This document shows positions 1 to 7,715 of a stretch of 13,577 nt of DNA, one piece after another. Within the stretch, counting starts at the first letter, position 1; every line of letters begins with the position of its first letter. The stretch is from PALSA-555 sp035468285 (lineage in GTDB: Bacteria; Actinomycetota; Acidimicrobiia; IMCC26256; PALSA-555): positions 1-13,577 of the forward strand of contig DATISY010000024.1 of NCBI GenBank assembly GCA_035468285.1, written 5' to 3'. A model generated the notes under the pieces. That model was not told the DNA's origin, did no database searches, and saw only the letters and a program-made list of their open reading frames with translations. A program made the translations under genes and the position numbers.

Positions 1-37
1 GTTCGAGGAGCCGACGACCCCGACGGTCTCCTCGAAC
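1..37 (-). terminator. Hairpin terminator candidate after the F420 oxidoreductase gene
   Basis: A perfect 10-bp inverted repeat, GTTCGAGGAG at 1-10 and CTCCTCGAAC at 28-37, begins about 15 nt downstream of the stop of the minus-strand oxidoreductase gene. An inner CCG/CGG pair (11-13 with 24-26) lengthens the stem if one base is bulged. The window ends at the outer base of the stem, so neither a T-run nor further stem extension can be checked. Confidence 0.6.
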
Positions 38-52
38 GACGCCGGTCCACGC

Positions 53-1018
53 TCAGGAGCGACGCAACGCGGGCAGCAGCTCGGTGGCAGCCCAGGCGAT
101 GAAGTCGGGTTTGGTGTAACCACCGACCTGCACCAGGGCGATCTGGTCGAATCCGGCCGCCTCGAACCCGCGGATCCCGTCAACATGGCGCGCGACGTCG
201 GGCCCGCACGGCATCTGGGCGCGCACATCGGATTCCCGCACGGTCTTGGCGGCTTGGTCGAACGACGCGGGGAGAGGGAGCTCGGCGTTCACCTTCCAGC
301 CGGCCGTGAACCAGCGGAACTGGTCCATGGCCCGATTGACCGCGGTCCCTTCGTCCGGGTCGTACGACAGTCCGATCTGGCCGACGCGCGGCTTGCCGGC
401 CCCACCATGACGGTCGAAGAGGTCGGCGAGCTCGGCGCGGGGCTCGACGGCGATCATGGCGTCCGCCAGGCGGCCCGCCAACCGGCAGGAGCTCGGGCCC
501 GACACCGCGACCCCGATCGGCGGTGCTTGTTCGGGGAGGTCCCAGAGCCTCGCCGACTCCACGTCGAAGTGCCGACCCCGGTAGTTCACCGTCCCGCCGG
601 CCCACAACGCCCGGATGATCTCGATCGCTTCGGTGAGCATCTCGTGACGGAGGCCCACCAGCGGCCAGTGCCCACCCACGATGTGCTCGTTCAGGTTCTC
701 GCCCGCCCCGAGCCCCAACGTGAACCGGCCGTCGGACAGCAACTGGATCGTGGCGGCCTTCTGCGCCACGACCGCAGGGTGATACCGACGGATGGGGCAG
801 GTGACGTACGTCATCAACGGGATCCGGTCCGTGGCCTGCGCCGCCGCGCCGAGCACGCTCCAGGCGTACGGAGCGTGGCCCTGCGAGTCGAGCCACGGGA
901 AGTAGTGGTCGCTGATCACCGCGAAGTCGAACCCGGCTTCCTCGGCGAGCACGAGGTCACGGACCAGGTCTTTGGGACCTGACTGCTCGCACATCATCGT
1001 GTAGCCGATCGCGGTCAT
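53..1018 (-). CDS. F420-dependent LLM-class oxidoreductase, FGD-like (TIGR03557-type)
   Basis: This 321-aa protein is a bacterial-luciferase-like TIM barrel that would use the deazaflavin F420 for hydride transfer in the cytoplasm. Nearly its whole length matches the pattern I recall for the F420 'G6PDH-related' actinobacterial family: GYTMMCEQ at the N-terminus, ISDHYFPWLD (35-44), QGHAPYAWSVLGA, RYHPAVVAQKAAT, GLGAGENLNEH (102-112) and the end motif QVGGYTKPDF. Asp37, His38, Trp42 and Glu107 fall where F420-dependent glucose-6-phosphate dehydrogenase has its cofactor and catalytic residues (Asp39, His40, Trp44, Glu109). The substrate is not established; many relatives do not act on glucose 6-phosphate. 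The ATG start is supported by GGAGGGA (complement of 1024-1030) 5 nt upstream. The gene appears monocistronic, closed by the hairpin at 1-37. Confidence 0.93.
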   Translation of the reverse strand: MTAIGYTMMCEQSGPKDLVRDLVLAEEAGFDFAVISDHYFPWLDSQGHAPYAWSVLGAAAQATDRIPLMTYVTCPIRRYHPAVVAQKAATIQLLSDGRFTLGLGAGENLNEHIVGGHWPLVGLRHEMLTEAIEIIRALWAGGTVNYRGRHFDVESARLWDLPEQAPPIGVAVSGPSSCRLAGRLADAMIAVEPRAELADLFDRHGGAGKPRVGQIGLSYDPDEGTAVNRAMDQFRWFTAGWKVNAELPLPASFDQAAKTVRESDVRAQMPCGPDVARHVDGIRGFEAAGFDQIALVQVGGYTKPDFIAWAATELLPALRRS

Positions 1019-1091
1019 CCCGGTCCCTCCGCTGCGGCCGGTGGCAACCGGACCGGCGTTGTTCAGGCGATGTCAGCAGCAATACCCGCCC

Positions 1092-1128
1092 CGTCGGGGC
1101 CGAGAAACCACGGCGGATGGCCCCGACG
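1092..1128. repeat. Perfect 10-bp inverted repeat in a divergent intergenic region
   Basis: CGTCGGGGCC (1092-1101) and GGCCCCGACG (1119-1128) are exact reverse complements separated by 17 nt. The element lies about 75 nt upstream of the oxidoreductase start and about 180 nt upstream of the small membrane protein gene, in the 291-nt gap between these divergent genes. It could be an operator or a 5'-UTR hairpin. No clear -10/-35 pair was found in this gap. Confidence 0.5.
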
Positions 1129-1309
1129 CCGATGGGGAGGCCCTGCACCCTCGGTGGTCGCCGCGAGGTGGTCCGGGTCAGCCGTACGCGGGCGGTTGGC
1201 CGCATCGAGCCGATCTCCCCCACCGGCCCACGGACGCAGGGGGGACCGCGGCAACGGTGGGGGCGAGGTGGGGCAGCGGGCGGTCGACTGCTTGACTGAG
1301 GCGGTGGCC

Positions 1310-1540
1310 GTGACGATCTACGGGGTCTGCGCCCTCACGTTCATGATGACGATGTATGCGCTCGAGGGACGCGGGAGCCGCTACGTGCTGGGTTTCGCCA
1401 GCGGGTGCGTGTTGTCGAGCGCGTATGGGTTCCTGTCGGGGGCCTGGCCATTCGGTGTGGTCGAGTTGATCTGGTCGATCGTGGCCTGGCGACGGTTCCG
1501 GTCGGTGAACAGCCTCGAGCCGCGGCCCGAACGGCCCTGA
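1310..1540 (+). CDS. Small two-helix membrane protein, conserved-looking, unknown function
   Basis: A 76-aa protein with two hydrophobic segments: about residues 3-17 (IYGVCALTFMMTMYAL) and about 27-57, the latter ending in VVELIWSIVAWRRF. The aromatic and small residues (YVLGFASGC, SSAYGFLSGAWPFG) resemble short membrane proteins found in actinobacterial genomes, but I cannot name a family. The frame is open back to 1070, but that upstream part is arginine- and proline-rich low-complexity translation and looks non-coding. I chose the GTG at 1310 because GAGG (1298-1301) lies 8 nt upstream and the hydrophobic protein begins there; GTG 1304 and TTG 1292 are alternatives. It ends with a charged cytoplasmic-looking tail (RRFRSVNSLEPRPERP). 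It converges with the DUF2630 gene. Confidence 0.7.
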   Translation: MTIYGVCALTFMMTMYALEGRGSRYVLGFASGCVLSSAYGFLSGAWPFGVVELIWSIVAWRRFRSVNSLEPRPERP

Positions 1541-1544
1541 GCAG

Positions 1545-1561
1545 GTCTCGTCCCGCGAGAC
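1545..1561 (+). terminator. Short hairpin after the small membrane protein gene
   Basis: GTCTCG (1545-1550) and CGAGAC (1556-1561) flank a 5-nt loop and start 4 nt after the stop codon. The stem is only 6 bp and no T-run follows, so it is at best a weak terminator. Nothing else was recognised in the convergent gap up to 1768. Confidence 0.3.
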
Positions 1562-1768
1562 GTCTCGGAGATCAGGTTCCTCGACGCTCGACGATCGTCC
1601 GTCCCGGCTGCTCGAGATCCGGAGGGCGACGGCGTCGGCCCCGCGGTAGGCGCGGCGTCATCGAGTGACAGGTTCGTCGTGTATCCACCGTCGCAGGGCA
1701 CCGCGATGTACCCCGCGGGAGACCGGCTCCTTCACACCGCGATCAGCTCGCCACGGGGAGGAAGAGCG

Positions 1769-2011
1769 TCATTGCTGGTAGCCCTCGACGGTGGACGGCG
1801 GACGCGCCGTCGCCCGATCGGGGTCTTCACCCGCGTCGCGCCGCCCGCGGCGTTGGCGCAGCAGGTCCCAGCACTGATCCAGCTGCACCTCGAGGTCACG
1901 GAGCCGCGTCGCGTCAGCGTCGGTCCCATTTCCTTCGCTGGTGTGGTGTTCGAGGTTGTGCTCCTCGTCGACCAGCCGACTGATGCGCTCGATCAGATCG
2001 TGATCGTCCAT
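1769..2011 (-). CDS. DUF2630 family small protein
   Basis: An 80-aa soluble, highly charged protein. Its pattern (ISRLVDEEHNLE near the N-terminus, RLRDLEVQLDQCWDLLRQRR at about 36-55, a GEDPD segment, and the ending PSTVEGY) matches what I know of DUF2630, a short helical family of actinobacteria with no assigned function. Length and termini fit the family, so it looks complete. The middle (about 36-57) is predicted to be a continuous helix. The ATG start is well supported by AGGAGG (complement of 2016-2021), 4 nt upstream. It is co-directional with the cyclic-di-GMP gene but separated from it by about 380 nt, so it is probably independent. Confidence 0.88.
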   Translation of the reverse strand: MDDHDLIERISRLVDEEHNLEHHTSEGNGTDADATRLRDLEVQLDQCWDLLRQRRGRRDAGEDPDRATARPPSTVEGYQQ

Positions 2012-2394
2012 CCAACCTCCTGTGGTTCGCCACGCTGGGCCGAATCCTCGGGCAGACCATCATCGCGCTTCGCTCGGCCGCACCGATCCTCGACCAGCAG
2101 CCCAGCGAAACGTCGAGGGCGCGCCGATCCCCGGTCACGCCGGCCCGCCTGAGCGCTGGTGGCCCTTGTCCCCTGCCGCAGACCGGTGGCACCGATCGCG
2201 GCGGCCAGGTCCGGGTGATGCGGCGGGGTGCGGCGGTCGAGCCGTGCCTGCTCGCGTCGTGGCTGCGCCCGTTGAAGCCGATCGTGTGGGCTGTGCCTGC
2301 GGTGGGGCATGCGTCGCGAGCCGCGCGACCTCGATGTGCTCGTGCACGCGTCGGAGGCGCCGCGTGGGCCTCGAGCGGTGGCGGAGCTGGTCGG
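2012..2394. other. 383-nt stretch with no convincing gene
   Basis: This lies between the stop of the PAS-GGDEF-EAL gene and the start of the DUF2630 gene, both minus strand. Open frames cross it on both strands, but all give arginine/proline/histidine-rich translations without recognisable motifs and without credible ribosome binding sites. The only element I can support is the DUF2630 ribosome binding site at 2016-2021. A promoter for DUF2630 should be here, but no clear hexamers were found. Confidence 0.5.
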
Positions 2395-5175
2395 CTACCG
2401 CGCCGGCGCGGCGGGCGGCCCGATCTGCCACCAGCCGGTCGGTTTCGGTGGGCTCAGAAGATGGCCTTGCAGGAGGTCGCACCCGAGGTCCCGGAGGTAC
2501 TCGAGGTGGCGGGGTGTCTCGACTCCCTCGGCGATGGTGCCGAGGTGCAGGGCCTTCGCGAGCCCGACGATGGCGGCGACGATGGCTTCCGATTCCGGAT
2601 CGGAGCCCAGGCCGGCGACGAACGACGCGTCGATCTTGAGTGCCTCGGCGGGGAACCGTTTGAGGTAGGTCAGGGAGGAGTACCCGGTGCCGAAGTCGTC
2701 GATGGCGATGTGGACCCCGGCGGCGCGGAGCTCGCCGAGAGCCACGGTGCTCTCGTCGGTGTCGTCCATGAGCACGGTCTCGGTGACTTCGAGCCAGAGC
2801 CGGTCGGGTTCGAGTCCGCTGTCCTCCAGGATCGTGGCGATGGCGCCCACGAGCCCGGGGTCGTGGAGCTGGAGTGGGGAGAGGTTCACGCTCAGGGTGA
2901 GGTCGGGGCGGACGAACTGGCGGCGGGTCCACCGGGCCATGTCCTCGCAGGCCAGGTGCAGGATCTGCTTGCCGAGCTCGGTGATCAGCCCGGACTGCTC
3001 GGCGATGGGGATGAACTCGCTGGGGTTGATCTCGCCGAGGGTCTGGTGCTCCCAGCGGGCCAGGGCTTCGACGCCGACGATCGTGAGGTCGGTGGCAGTG
3101 ACGATCGGCTGGTAGTCGATGGTCAGCTCGTTGGCGTCGATGGCCTGCCGGAGGCCTTCGTGGAGGAGCACACGTCGCGACATCGAGGAGCGCATGGTCT
3201 CGTCGAAGAACTCGACACAGGCTCGCCCGTTCTCTTTGGCGCGGTACATGGCGACGTCGGCGTACGAGAGGACGAGGTCGGGTCGACTCGTCGCAGTGGT
3301 GTGGCGTGCGATGCCGATGCTGGCCGTGACCACCACCTCACGGCCGGACGGCAGCTGGACGGGGGCTCGGATGGCGGCGAGGACGCGGTCCGCGATCGAG
3401 CGGGCGGCATCGGGGTCCGAGGTCCAGCATGCGACGACGAACTCGTCACCGGCGAGTCGACCGACCACGCCGCCGGAGCCCACGGAGTTGGTGATGCGGA
3501 CGGCCACTTCTTGAATGACGCGGTCGCCGACGCCGTGACCGAAGGTGTCGTTGACGGTCTTGAAGCCGTCGAGGTCGATGAGGAGCAGGGCGGCGCCTGC
3601 GTCGACGCCGTGCTCAGTGGCTCGGAGGAGGCTTCCGAGCACCAAGTCGCGGTTCGGCAGCCGCGTGAGAGGGTCATGGGTGGCCTGGAAGCTCAGCTCC
3701 TCCTCGGCCTGCTTGCGGCTGGTGATATCGGAGAACGAGCACACGACGGCGTCGTTGAGCGTGTCCTCGACCGTGATCGGCTGGGCGCTCACCGAGAACC
3801 AACGGATCCCCGAATCGGTGGCCACGCCGATGACGACCCGGTTCTGCGGGGTGCACTCGCGGAGCGCGACCGCGACCGGGTGCTGGTCGGGGGCGAGCGA
3901 GGTGCCGTGTTCGGTCATCATCGGCCAGGCTTCGAGCAGCTGGCGACAGGAGCTCCCGACCTCGATTCCCGCTCCGGTCTGCGCAAGAGCGGCCTCGTTG
4001 ACGCTGACGACCGTGTCGTCGCGGTCGACGACCATGACGCCCTCGTCGAGGGCCGCGACGACGGCGCTGTAGCGGGCCTCGGCGGCTTCACGCTCGAGGC
4101 GCTCGGTGAGATCGGCGCAGACCGCCACGGTCCCGGACGGTTCGCCCAGGTCGTCGCGGAGTGGCGACACGGAGACCTGCACGCTGACGGTGCCGCGATC
4201 GGCCCGCTGGTGCGCCACCCGTCCCGAGCGGGTCGTGCCGGTGGCGGTGACCGCGTCGGGCCCGAGGACGGTACGAACCGGCTCGCCGATCACCTCGACG
4301 GCCCGATACCCGTAGAAGTCCTCCGCGGCGCGGTTCCAGCCGCGGATGTTGCCGTCGAGGTCGGCGGCGACGACGGCGTCGGAGACGTGGGCGATGAGGC
4401 TGGCTTGGTACCGCAGGGCGGTCTCGGCGCGGCGGCGCTCGGCGATGCTGCGGAGGATGACCTGGTGGGCCGGGCGACCGTCCCACTCCGTGCAGACACT
4501 GATGGATTCGTAGGGCTTCGTCGTACCGTCCGGGGCGATGAGGTGGACCTCGGCCGGCGCCGAGACCATCCCGGGCTCGGTCAGCTGGGCGATCCGGTTC
4601 ACGGTCTCTTCGAGCGATGTCGGGTGGATGAACTCGTGCAGCTGGCGCCCGACCCATTCGTCAGGCTTGTTGATGCCTGCCATCTCCAACGTCGCCGGGT
4701 TGACGTAGCGGACGACACCTTGCTGGTGGACCACGATCGGGTCCGGGTTCATCTCGACGAGGCGGCGGTAGCGGTCGACGATGCCGCGGAGGGTCTGCTC
4801 GGTGCGGCGCTGCTCCGTGACGTCGGCGGCGATCCCGACGAAGCCGGTGACCGCCCCATCCGGTCCGTGGAGGAGGCGGGCTTGGACCCGGACGTGGATC
4901 GGGTCGCCGTCCAGGTCGTCGACCCGCTGGTCGAGGTCGTAATGCGCCCATGGCGTCGCGCCCCGCACCGGGAGGCGGATGGGCTCGAGGAGGGCCGCCG
5001 CGCGGTCTTCGGAGAGGTTCAGCGCGGGGGTCGGGTCGTCGAACCAGTAGACGACGTCCTGGGCCAGGTCGTACTCGAAGGTCGCGACGCGCCAGAGCCG
5101 GGCCAGGTCGTCGATCCGTTCGAGGCTCGATGCGACGTCAGCGGCGCTCGATTCCCAGTCCCGCTCGATGGTCAT
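2395..5175 (-). CDS. PAS(x4)-GGDEF-EAL cyclic-di-GMP signalling protein
   Basis: This 926-aa protein has about four PAS/PAC sensor modules (roughly 28-122, 131-248, 254-358, 370-485), a GGDEF domain (about 493-655) and an EAL domain (about 672-915). It has no membrane segment or signal peptide, so it senses a cytosolic cue. The GGDEF domain has DPLTRLPNR, DLDGFKTVNDTFGHGVGD and SIGIA, but the signature reads AGDEF (575-579), and the product-inhibition RxxD site is absent (glycines and serine occupy it). The EAL domain keeps the motifs expected of an active phosphodiesterase: EALARW (703-708), NLS (764-766), EVTET (796-800), DDFGTGYSS (826-834), LKID (846-849), AEGVE (882-886) and QGH (903-905). 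Net activity could be synthesis, hydrolysis or both. The ATG start has only a distant GGAGG, about 15 nt upstream. The gene follows the ketosynthase gene after about 130 nt. Confidence 0.95.
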   Translation of the reverse strand: MTIERDWESSAADVASSLERIDDLARLWRVATFEYDLAQDVVYWFDDPTPALNLSEDRAAALLEPIRLPVRGATPWAHYDLDQRVDDLDGDPIHVRVQARLLHGPDGAVTGFVGIAADVTEQRRTEQTLRGIVDRYRRLVEMNPDPIVVHQQGVVRYVNPATLEMAGINKPDEWVGRQLHEFIHPTSLEETVNRIAQLTEPGMVSAPAEVHLIAPDGTTKPYESISVCTEWDGRPAHQVILRSIAERRRAETALRYQASLIAHVSDAVVAADLDGNIRGWNRAAEDFYGYRAVEVIGEPVRTVLGPDAVTATGTTRSGRVAHQRADRGTVSVQVSVSPLRDDLGEPSGTVAVCADLTERLEREAAEARYSAVVAALDEGVMVVDRDDTVVSVNEAALAQTGAGIEVGSSCRQLLEAWPMMTEHGTSLAPDQHPVAVALRECTPQNRVVIGVATDSGIRWFSVSAQPITVEDTLNDAVVCSFSDITSRKQAEEELSFQATHDPLTRLPNRDLVLGSLLRATEHGVDAGAALLLIDLDGFKTVNDTFGHGVGDRVIQEVAVRITNSVGSGGVVGRLAGDEFVVACWTSDPDAARSIADRVLAAIRAPVQLPSGREVVVTASIGIARHTTATSRPDLVLSYADVAMYRAKENGRACVEFFDETMRSSMSRRVLLHEGLRQAIDANELTIDYQPIVTATDLTIVGVEALARWEHQTLGEINPSEFIPIAEQSGLITELGKQILHLACEDMARWTRRQFVRPDLTLSVNLSPLQLHDPGLVGAIATILEDSGLEPDRLWLEVTETVLMDDTDESTVALGELRAAGVHIAIDDFGTGYSSLTYLKRFPAEALKIDASFVAGLGSDPESEAIVAAIVGLAKALHLGTIAEGVETPRHLEYLRDLGCDLLQGHLLSPPKPTGWWQIGPPAAPAR

Positions 5176-5205
5176 CCGACTCGACCACGACCTCCCGCCG
5201 GTTCC

Positions 5206-5227
5206 GGCGAGCCGAGACGGTCTCGCC
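5206..5227 (-). promoter_or_regulatory. Inverted repeat in the leader of the PAS-GGDEF-EAL gene
   Basis: GGCGAG (5206-5211) and CTCGCC (5222-5227) are reverse complements with a 10-nt loop that itself contains part of a CGAGA/TCTCG pairing. The palindrome GCCGGTTCCGGC lies just beside it (about 5198-5209), so alternative folds are possible. This 22-nt element sits 30-50 nt upstream of the start codon and next to the only Shine-Dalgarno-like GGAGG, so it might affect translation. It does not resemble the cyclic-di-GMP riboswitch consensus I know. Confidence 0.3.
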
Positions 5228-5303
5228 GCCCGGCTTCTTCACAGGAGCCCCATCAGCCCCTAGCGTGAGCAGGTTAACACCGAGAGTGGGTGGCTACGCG
5301 CGG

Positions 5304-6482
5304 TCAGCGATGGGGTTCGTCGAGGAGCACGGCGGTGTTGTAGCCGCCCATCCCGATCGAGGACTTGAAGGTGATCCCGGGACGGCGCTCGACGGGGCCC
5401 GAGAGGAGGCGAGGATGGCCCGGCGCCACGGGGCGCGGCGCCGGGATCGTGCCCTCTTCGTATGCGAGGCAGGAGATCGCCACCTCCACGGCGGCGGCGG
5501 CGCCCTGGCAGTGACCGACGAGGGGCTTGAAGGAGAAGATCCCCGCGGCTTCGGGGAAGAGCCGGTCCAAGAGCGCAGCCTCGGCGCCGTCGCACTGCCG
5601 CGTGCCGGGCCCATGGGCGTTGAAGTAGACGACGTCCTCGGCGGCCACCCCGGCATTGCGGAGGGCAGCGCGGTAGCAGGCCTCGATGTGCTTTGGCTGG
5701 CCGGCGAGGGAGATCGCGTGGTGCGCGTCGTGGCTCATCGCCCCGCCCCGCAGGGTGGCGTAGGCCCCGTCGGGCCGAGCCGACACGATCAGGGCGACGG
5801 AGGCCTCACCGCCGACGAATCCTCGGCTGCCTTCTTGGAAGGGCCGACACGCGTCGAGCGGCGGACGGTCCACCACGACGACACCCAGGTCGACCATCTG
5901 GCGGGCGTTCTCGGGGGTGCCCGACACGTCGGTCGCCACGATGAGGACATCGTCGACCATGCCGCTGTCGAGCCACAGCTTGGCGGTCAGCAGCGCCGCG
6001 TTGCCCGAGGCGCACATCGCGACGACGTTCATGCTCGGCCCGTGAAACCCGTGTTCGATCATGAGGTTGGTGATCGGCGTGGACGGCATGAGGCGGATGT
6101 ACTCCCGACGGGAGACGCGCCCGGCCTTCGGTCCGTAGAAGTCCCGCCACAGTTCGACCTCGGACAGCACGACCGCATGGATCAGGCCGACCGTCGCGCC
6201 GGGACGCCAGCCTCGCTCGCGGGCGTCCTCCACCGCTTCGCGGCCCGCCGCATGGAGCGAGCGGCTGAACTTGGTCTCCCCTTCGAGCCCACCCTCGTCG
6301 GGGATCAGGCTGACCCAGATCGAGTCCTGATCGAACCGGGACCCGAAGCCGGGGTGGAGCCGCACCGACGACTCGCCCTTGACGAGCCCGTCCCACAGGT
6401 GCTTCTTTCCCCAGCCGTACCCGGTGACGGCGCCGATCCCACAGATCGCCGAACTCGACGACGGCCACCACTGATTCGGCAT
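5304..6482 (-). CDS. Beta-ketoacyl synthase-like condensing enzyme (thiolase fold)
   Basis: A 392-aa protein of the KAS I/II (FabB/FabF-like) type, slightly shorter than the usual 405-415 aa. The nucleophile is Cys157 in AMCASGNAAL. The first active-site His is His290 in NAHGPGTRQCDGAEA. Lys319 and His324 lie in FSFKPLVGHCQGAAAA, and the glycine-rich end SSIGMGGYN (374-382) is present. It should therefore be able to perform decarboxylative Claisen condensation. The motifs deviate mildly from housekeeping FabF (GHC instead of GHT, MCASG instead of ACASG, GPGT instead of GTGT), which points to a specialised paralogue. The ATG start follows GAGAGGGG at about 6 nt. The gene has a 122-nt leader after the thioesterase-like gene and no carrier protein, acyltransferase or ketoreductase nearby. 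A chain-length-factor-like role is unlikely because the Cys is intact. Confidence 0.88.
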   Translation of the reverse strand: MPNQWWPSSSSAICGIGAVTGYGWGKKHLWDGLVKGESSVRLHPGFGSRFDQDSIWVSLIPDEGGLEGETKFSRSLHAAGREAVEDARERGWRPGATVGLIHAVVLSEVELWRDFYGPKAGRVSRREYIRLMPSTPITNLMIEHGFHGPSMNVVAMCASGNAALLTAKLWLDSGMVDDVLIVATDVSGTPENARQMVDLGVVVVDRPPLDACRPFQEGSRGFVGGEASVALIVSARPDGAYATLRGGAMSHDAHHAISLAGQPKHIEACYRAALRNAGVAAEDVVYFNAHGPGTRQCDGAEAALLDRLFPEAAGIFSFKPLVGHCQGAAAAVEVAISCLAYEEGTIPAPRPVAPGHPRLLSGPVERRPGITFKSSIGMGGYNTAVLLDEPHR

Positions 6483-6604
6483 ACCTGACCCCTCTCCGCG
6501 ATACCTACACGTACCAGGTCACCGACGTGTGATGCCAGCGGGCACATGGGCTCGGTCTGAGGCCGACGCCACGAGATCGTCGCGCCCGGTCCGTGATCGG
6601 AACG

Positions 6605-7708
6605 TTACGGCATCGACCGATACGCCCAAGAACCGGTCGCGAGCGCGACGCGCTTGCCGTCCTCGTTGGTCACGTCCGCGGTTCCGATCGCGTAGGAGCG
6701 ACTGCGATGGACCACCGAGGCGTGCGCGGCGAGATCGCGGCCGTCTGGCGGTACCGGCCGCAGCAGGTTCACTTTCACATCGAGCGGAATGCAGCCCGCG
6801 CCGGCGGGCACCGTGGCCTGGACCGCGGCGTCCAGCGCGCGGTGCGCCAGCAACGCGATGACGCCACCCTGCAGGTAACCGACCGGTCCGCAGAGCCATC
6901 GTGCGCATGGCAGCGACAGCGCAACGTGAGCCTCATCAACCTCATCGAGCGTCATCCCGAGCAGATCCTGCAACGGAGGGGAGGGAAGCTCGCCACGGAG
7001 CTGCGCGAGGAGGACCTCCAGCCCGCTGGACCTGTCCCAGACCGCGCGGTCCAGGACCTCGCCCTGCACCGGTCGCAGATACGGGTCCGGCTCCTGCGGT
7101 GCGGGACCCGCCGCCGGGGGTGGCGAAGCGGGGGGGTCGGGAACGTCGGACAACGGGGGGAAGACCGTGCAGCGGGACGTGCCGGCGGCGAGGAGCCGAC
7201 CACGCTGATCCGTGACCTGCACCCGGGACAGCGCGACCTCGGGGGTCGTATGGATGGACTGACCGGACGCGACCGCTTGGCTCTCCCGGTCCGGCCGGTC
7301 GAGCCAGGTCAGGGACAGCTCGGCGGTGGTGTAGAGGGTGGCCTCGGGCAACGTGGTGTGGACGGCGGAGCCGAGCGCGCTGTCGGCCGGGATGATCAGC
7401 GCACCATCACAGATCCGTCCGTGCGACGTCCGGAGCCAGTCCGTGAGCGGCATGACACTCGTCGCCGCGCCCGCCTCGACCTGGACCGGCCGCATACCGG
7501 TGAGATGCGCGATCGGTGCGCGGTCGTAGTCACCGCTCAGGTACGTCTGCAGCAAGGCGAGACCCGACAACCGGACCAGCGACGGCTCCAAGAACGACCC
7601 GCTCGCCGGTTCCTCCCGCACACGGAACATCGCGCGCACCATATCCGCGGGCGCTTCGGATCGCCCCCGGTCCGTCAGCCGTGCGACCGATCCCAGGCGT
7701 CGAGACAC
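6605..7708 (-). CDS. Tandem hotdog acyl-CoA thioesterase-like protein (PaaI type)
   Basis: A 367-aa protein with two hotdog-fold halves, about 64-184 and 218-365, joined by a proline/alanine-rich linker (185-208). Both halves show the hotdog pattern: a central helix (DGALIIPADSALGSAV in the first, GYLQGGVIALLAHRALDAAV in the second), then a strand with LTWLDRP or VNLLRPV, and an end with LLAAGTSRC or VALATGSWAYRS. The second half has QGG where many PaaI-family thioesterases have HGG, so catalysis may depend on other residues or on one half only. The probable role is hydrolysis of an acyl-CoA or acyl-carrier thioester. The GTG start is 7 nt after the dehydratase stop, with GGGGGA (complement of 7720-7725) 11 nt upstream inside the last codons of that gene, so translation is probably coupled. 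Met23 is an alternative start. Confidence 0.8.
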   Translation of the reverse strand: MSRRLGSVARLTDRGRSEAPADMVRAMFRVREEPASGSFLEPSLVRLSGLALLQTYLSGDYDRAPIAHLTGMRPVQVEAGAATSVMPLTDWLRTSHGRICDGALIIPADSALGSAVHTTLPEATLYTTAELSLTWLDRPDRESQAVASGQSIHTTPEVALSRVQVTDQRGRLLAAGTSRCTVFPPLSDVPDPPASPPPAAGPAPQEPDPYLRPVQGEVLDRAVWDRSSGLEVLLAQLRGELPSPPLQDLLGMTLDEVDEAHVALSLPCARWLCGPVGYLQGGVIALLAHRALDAAVQATVPAGAGCIPLDVKVNLLRPVPPDGRDLAAHASVVHRSRSYAIGTADVTNEDGKRVALATGSWAYRSMP

Positions 7709-7715
7709 CCACCGC

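Noticed and set aside
1070..1309. N-terminal extension of the small membrane protein
   Set aside because: The translation is Arg/Pro/Gly-rich and passes through a 10-bp inverted repeat. A better ribosome binding site supports GTG 1310.
1993..2310. A 105-codon minus-strand frame running into the DUF2630 start
   Set aside because: Arg/His/Pro-rich translation without motif or ribosome binding site, overlapping a well-supported gene start.
2309..2668. A 119-codon plus-strand frame starting MRREPRDLDVLVHASEAPRG
   Set aside because: The first 30 residues look protein-like, but most of it overlaps the end of the EAL domain on the other strand and no ribosome binding site was found.
2215..5268. 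A 1017-codon open frame on the plus strand
   Set aside because: It lies exactly opposite the PAS-GGDEF-EAL gene, and its translation is low-complexity (Asp/Gly/Val/Arg-rich) with no domain motif. High GC at third positions keeps the antisense frame open.
5176..5303. A cyclic-di-GMP riboswitch before the PAS-GGDEF-EAL gene
   Set aside because: The leader is short, and the conserved GEMM motif bases I would expect are not present; only generic inverted repeats are.
4950..6488. A 512-codon plus-strand open frame
   Set aside because: Antisense to the ketosynthase gene; arginine- and glycine-rich with no recognisable motif, while the minus strand has clear catalytic motifs.
6601..6608. AACGTTAC resembling the TetR repeat unit
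   Set aside because: It overlaps the stop of the thioesterase-like gene, is only a partial unit without a second copy, and is probably chance.
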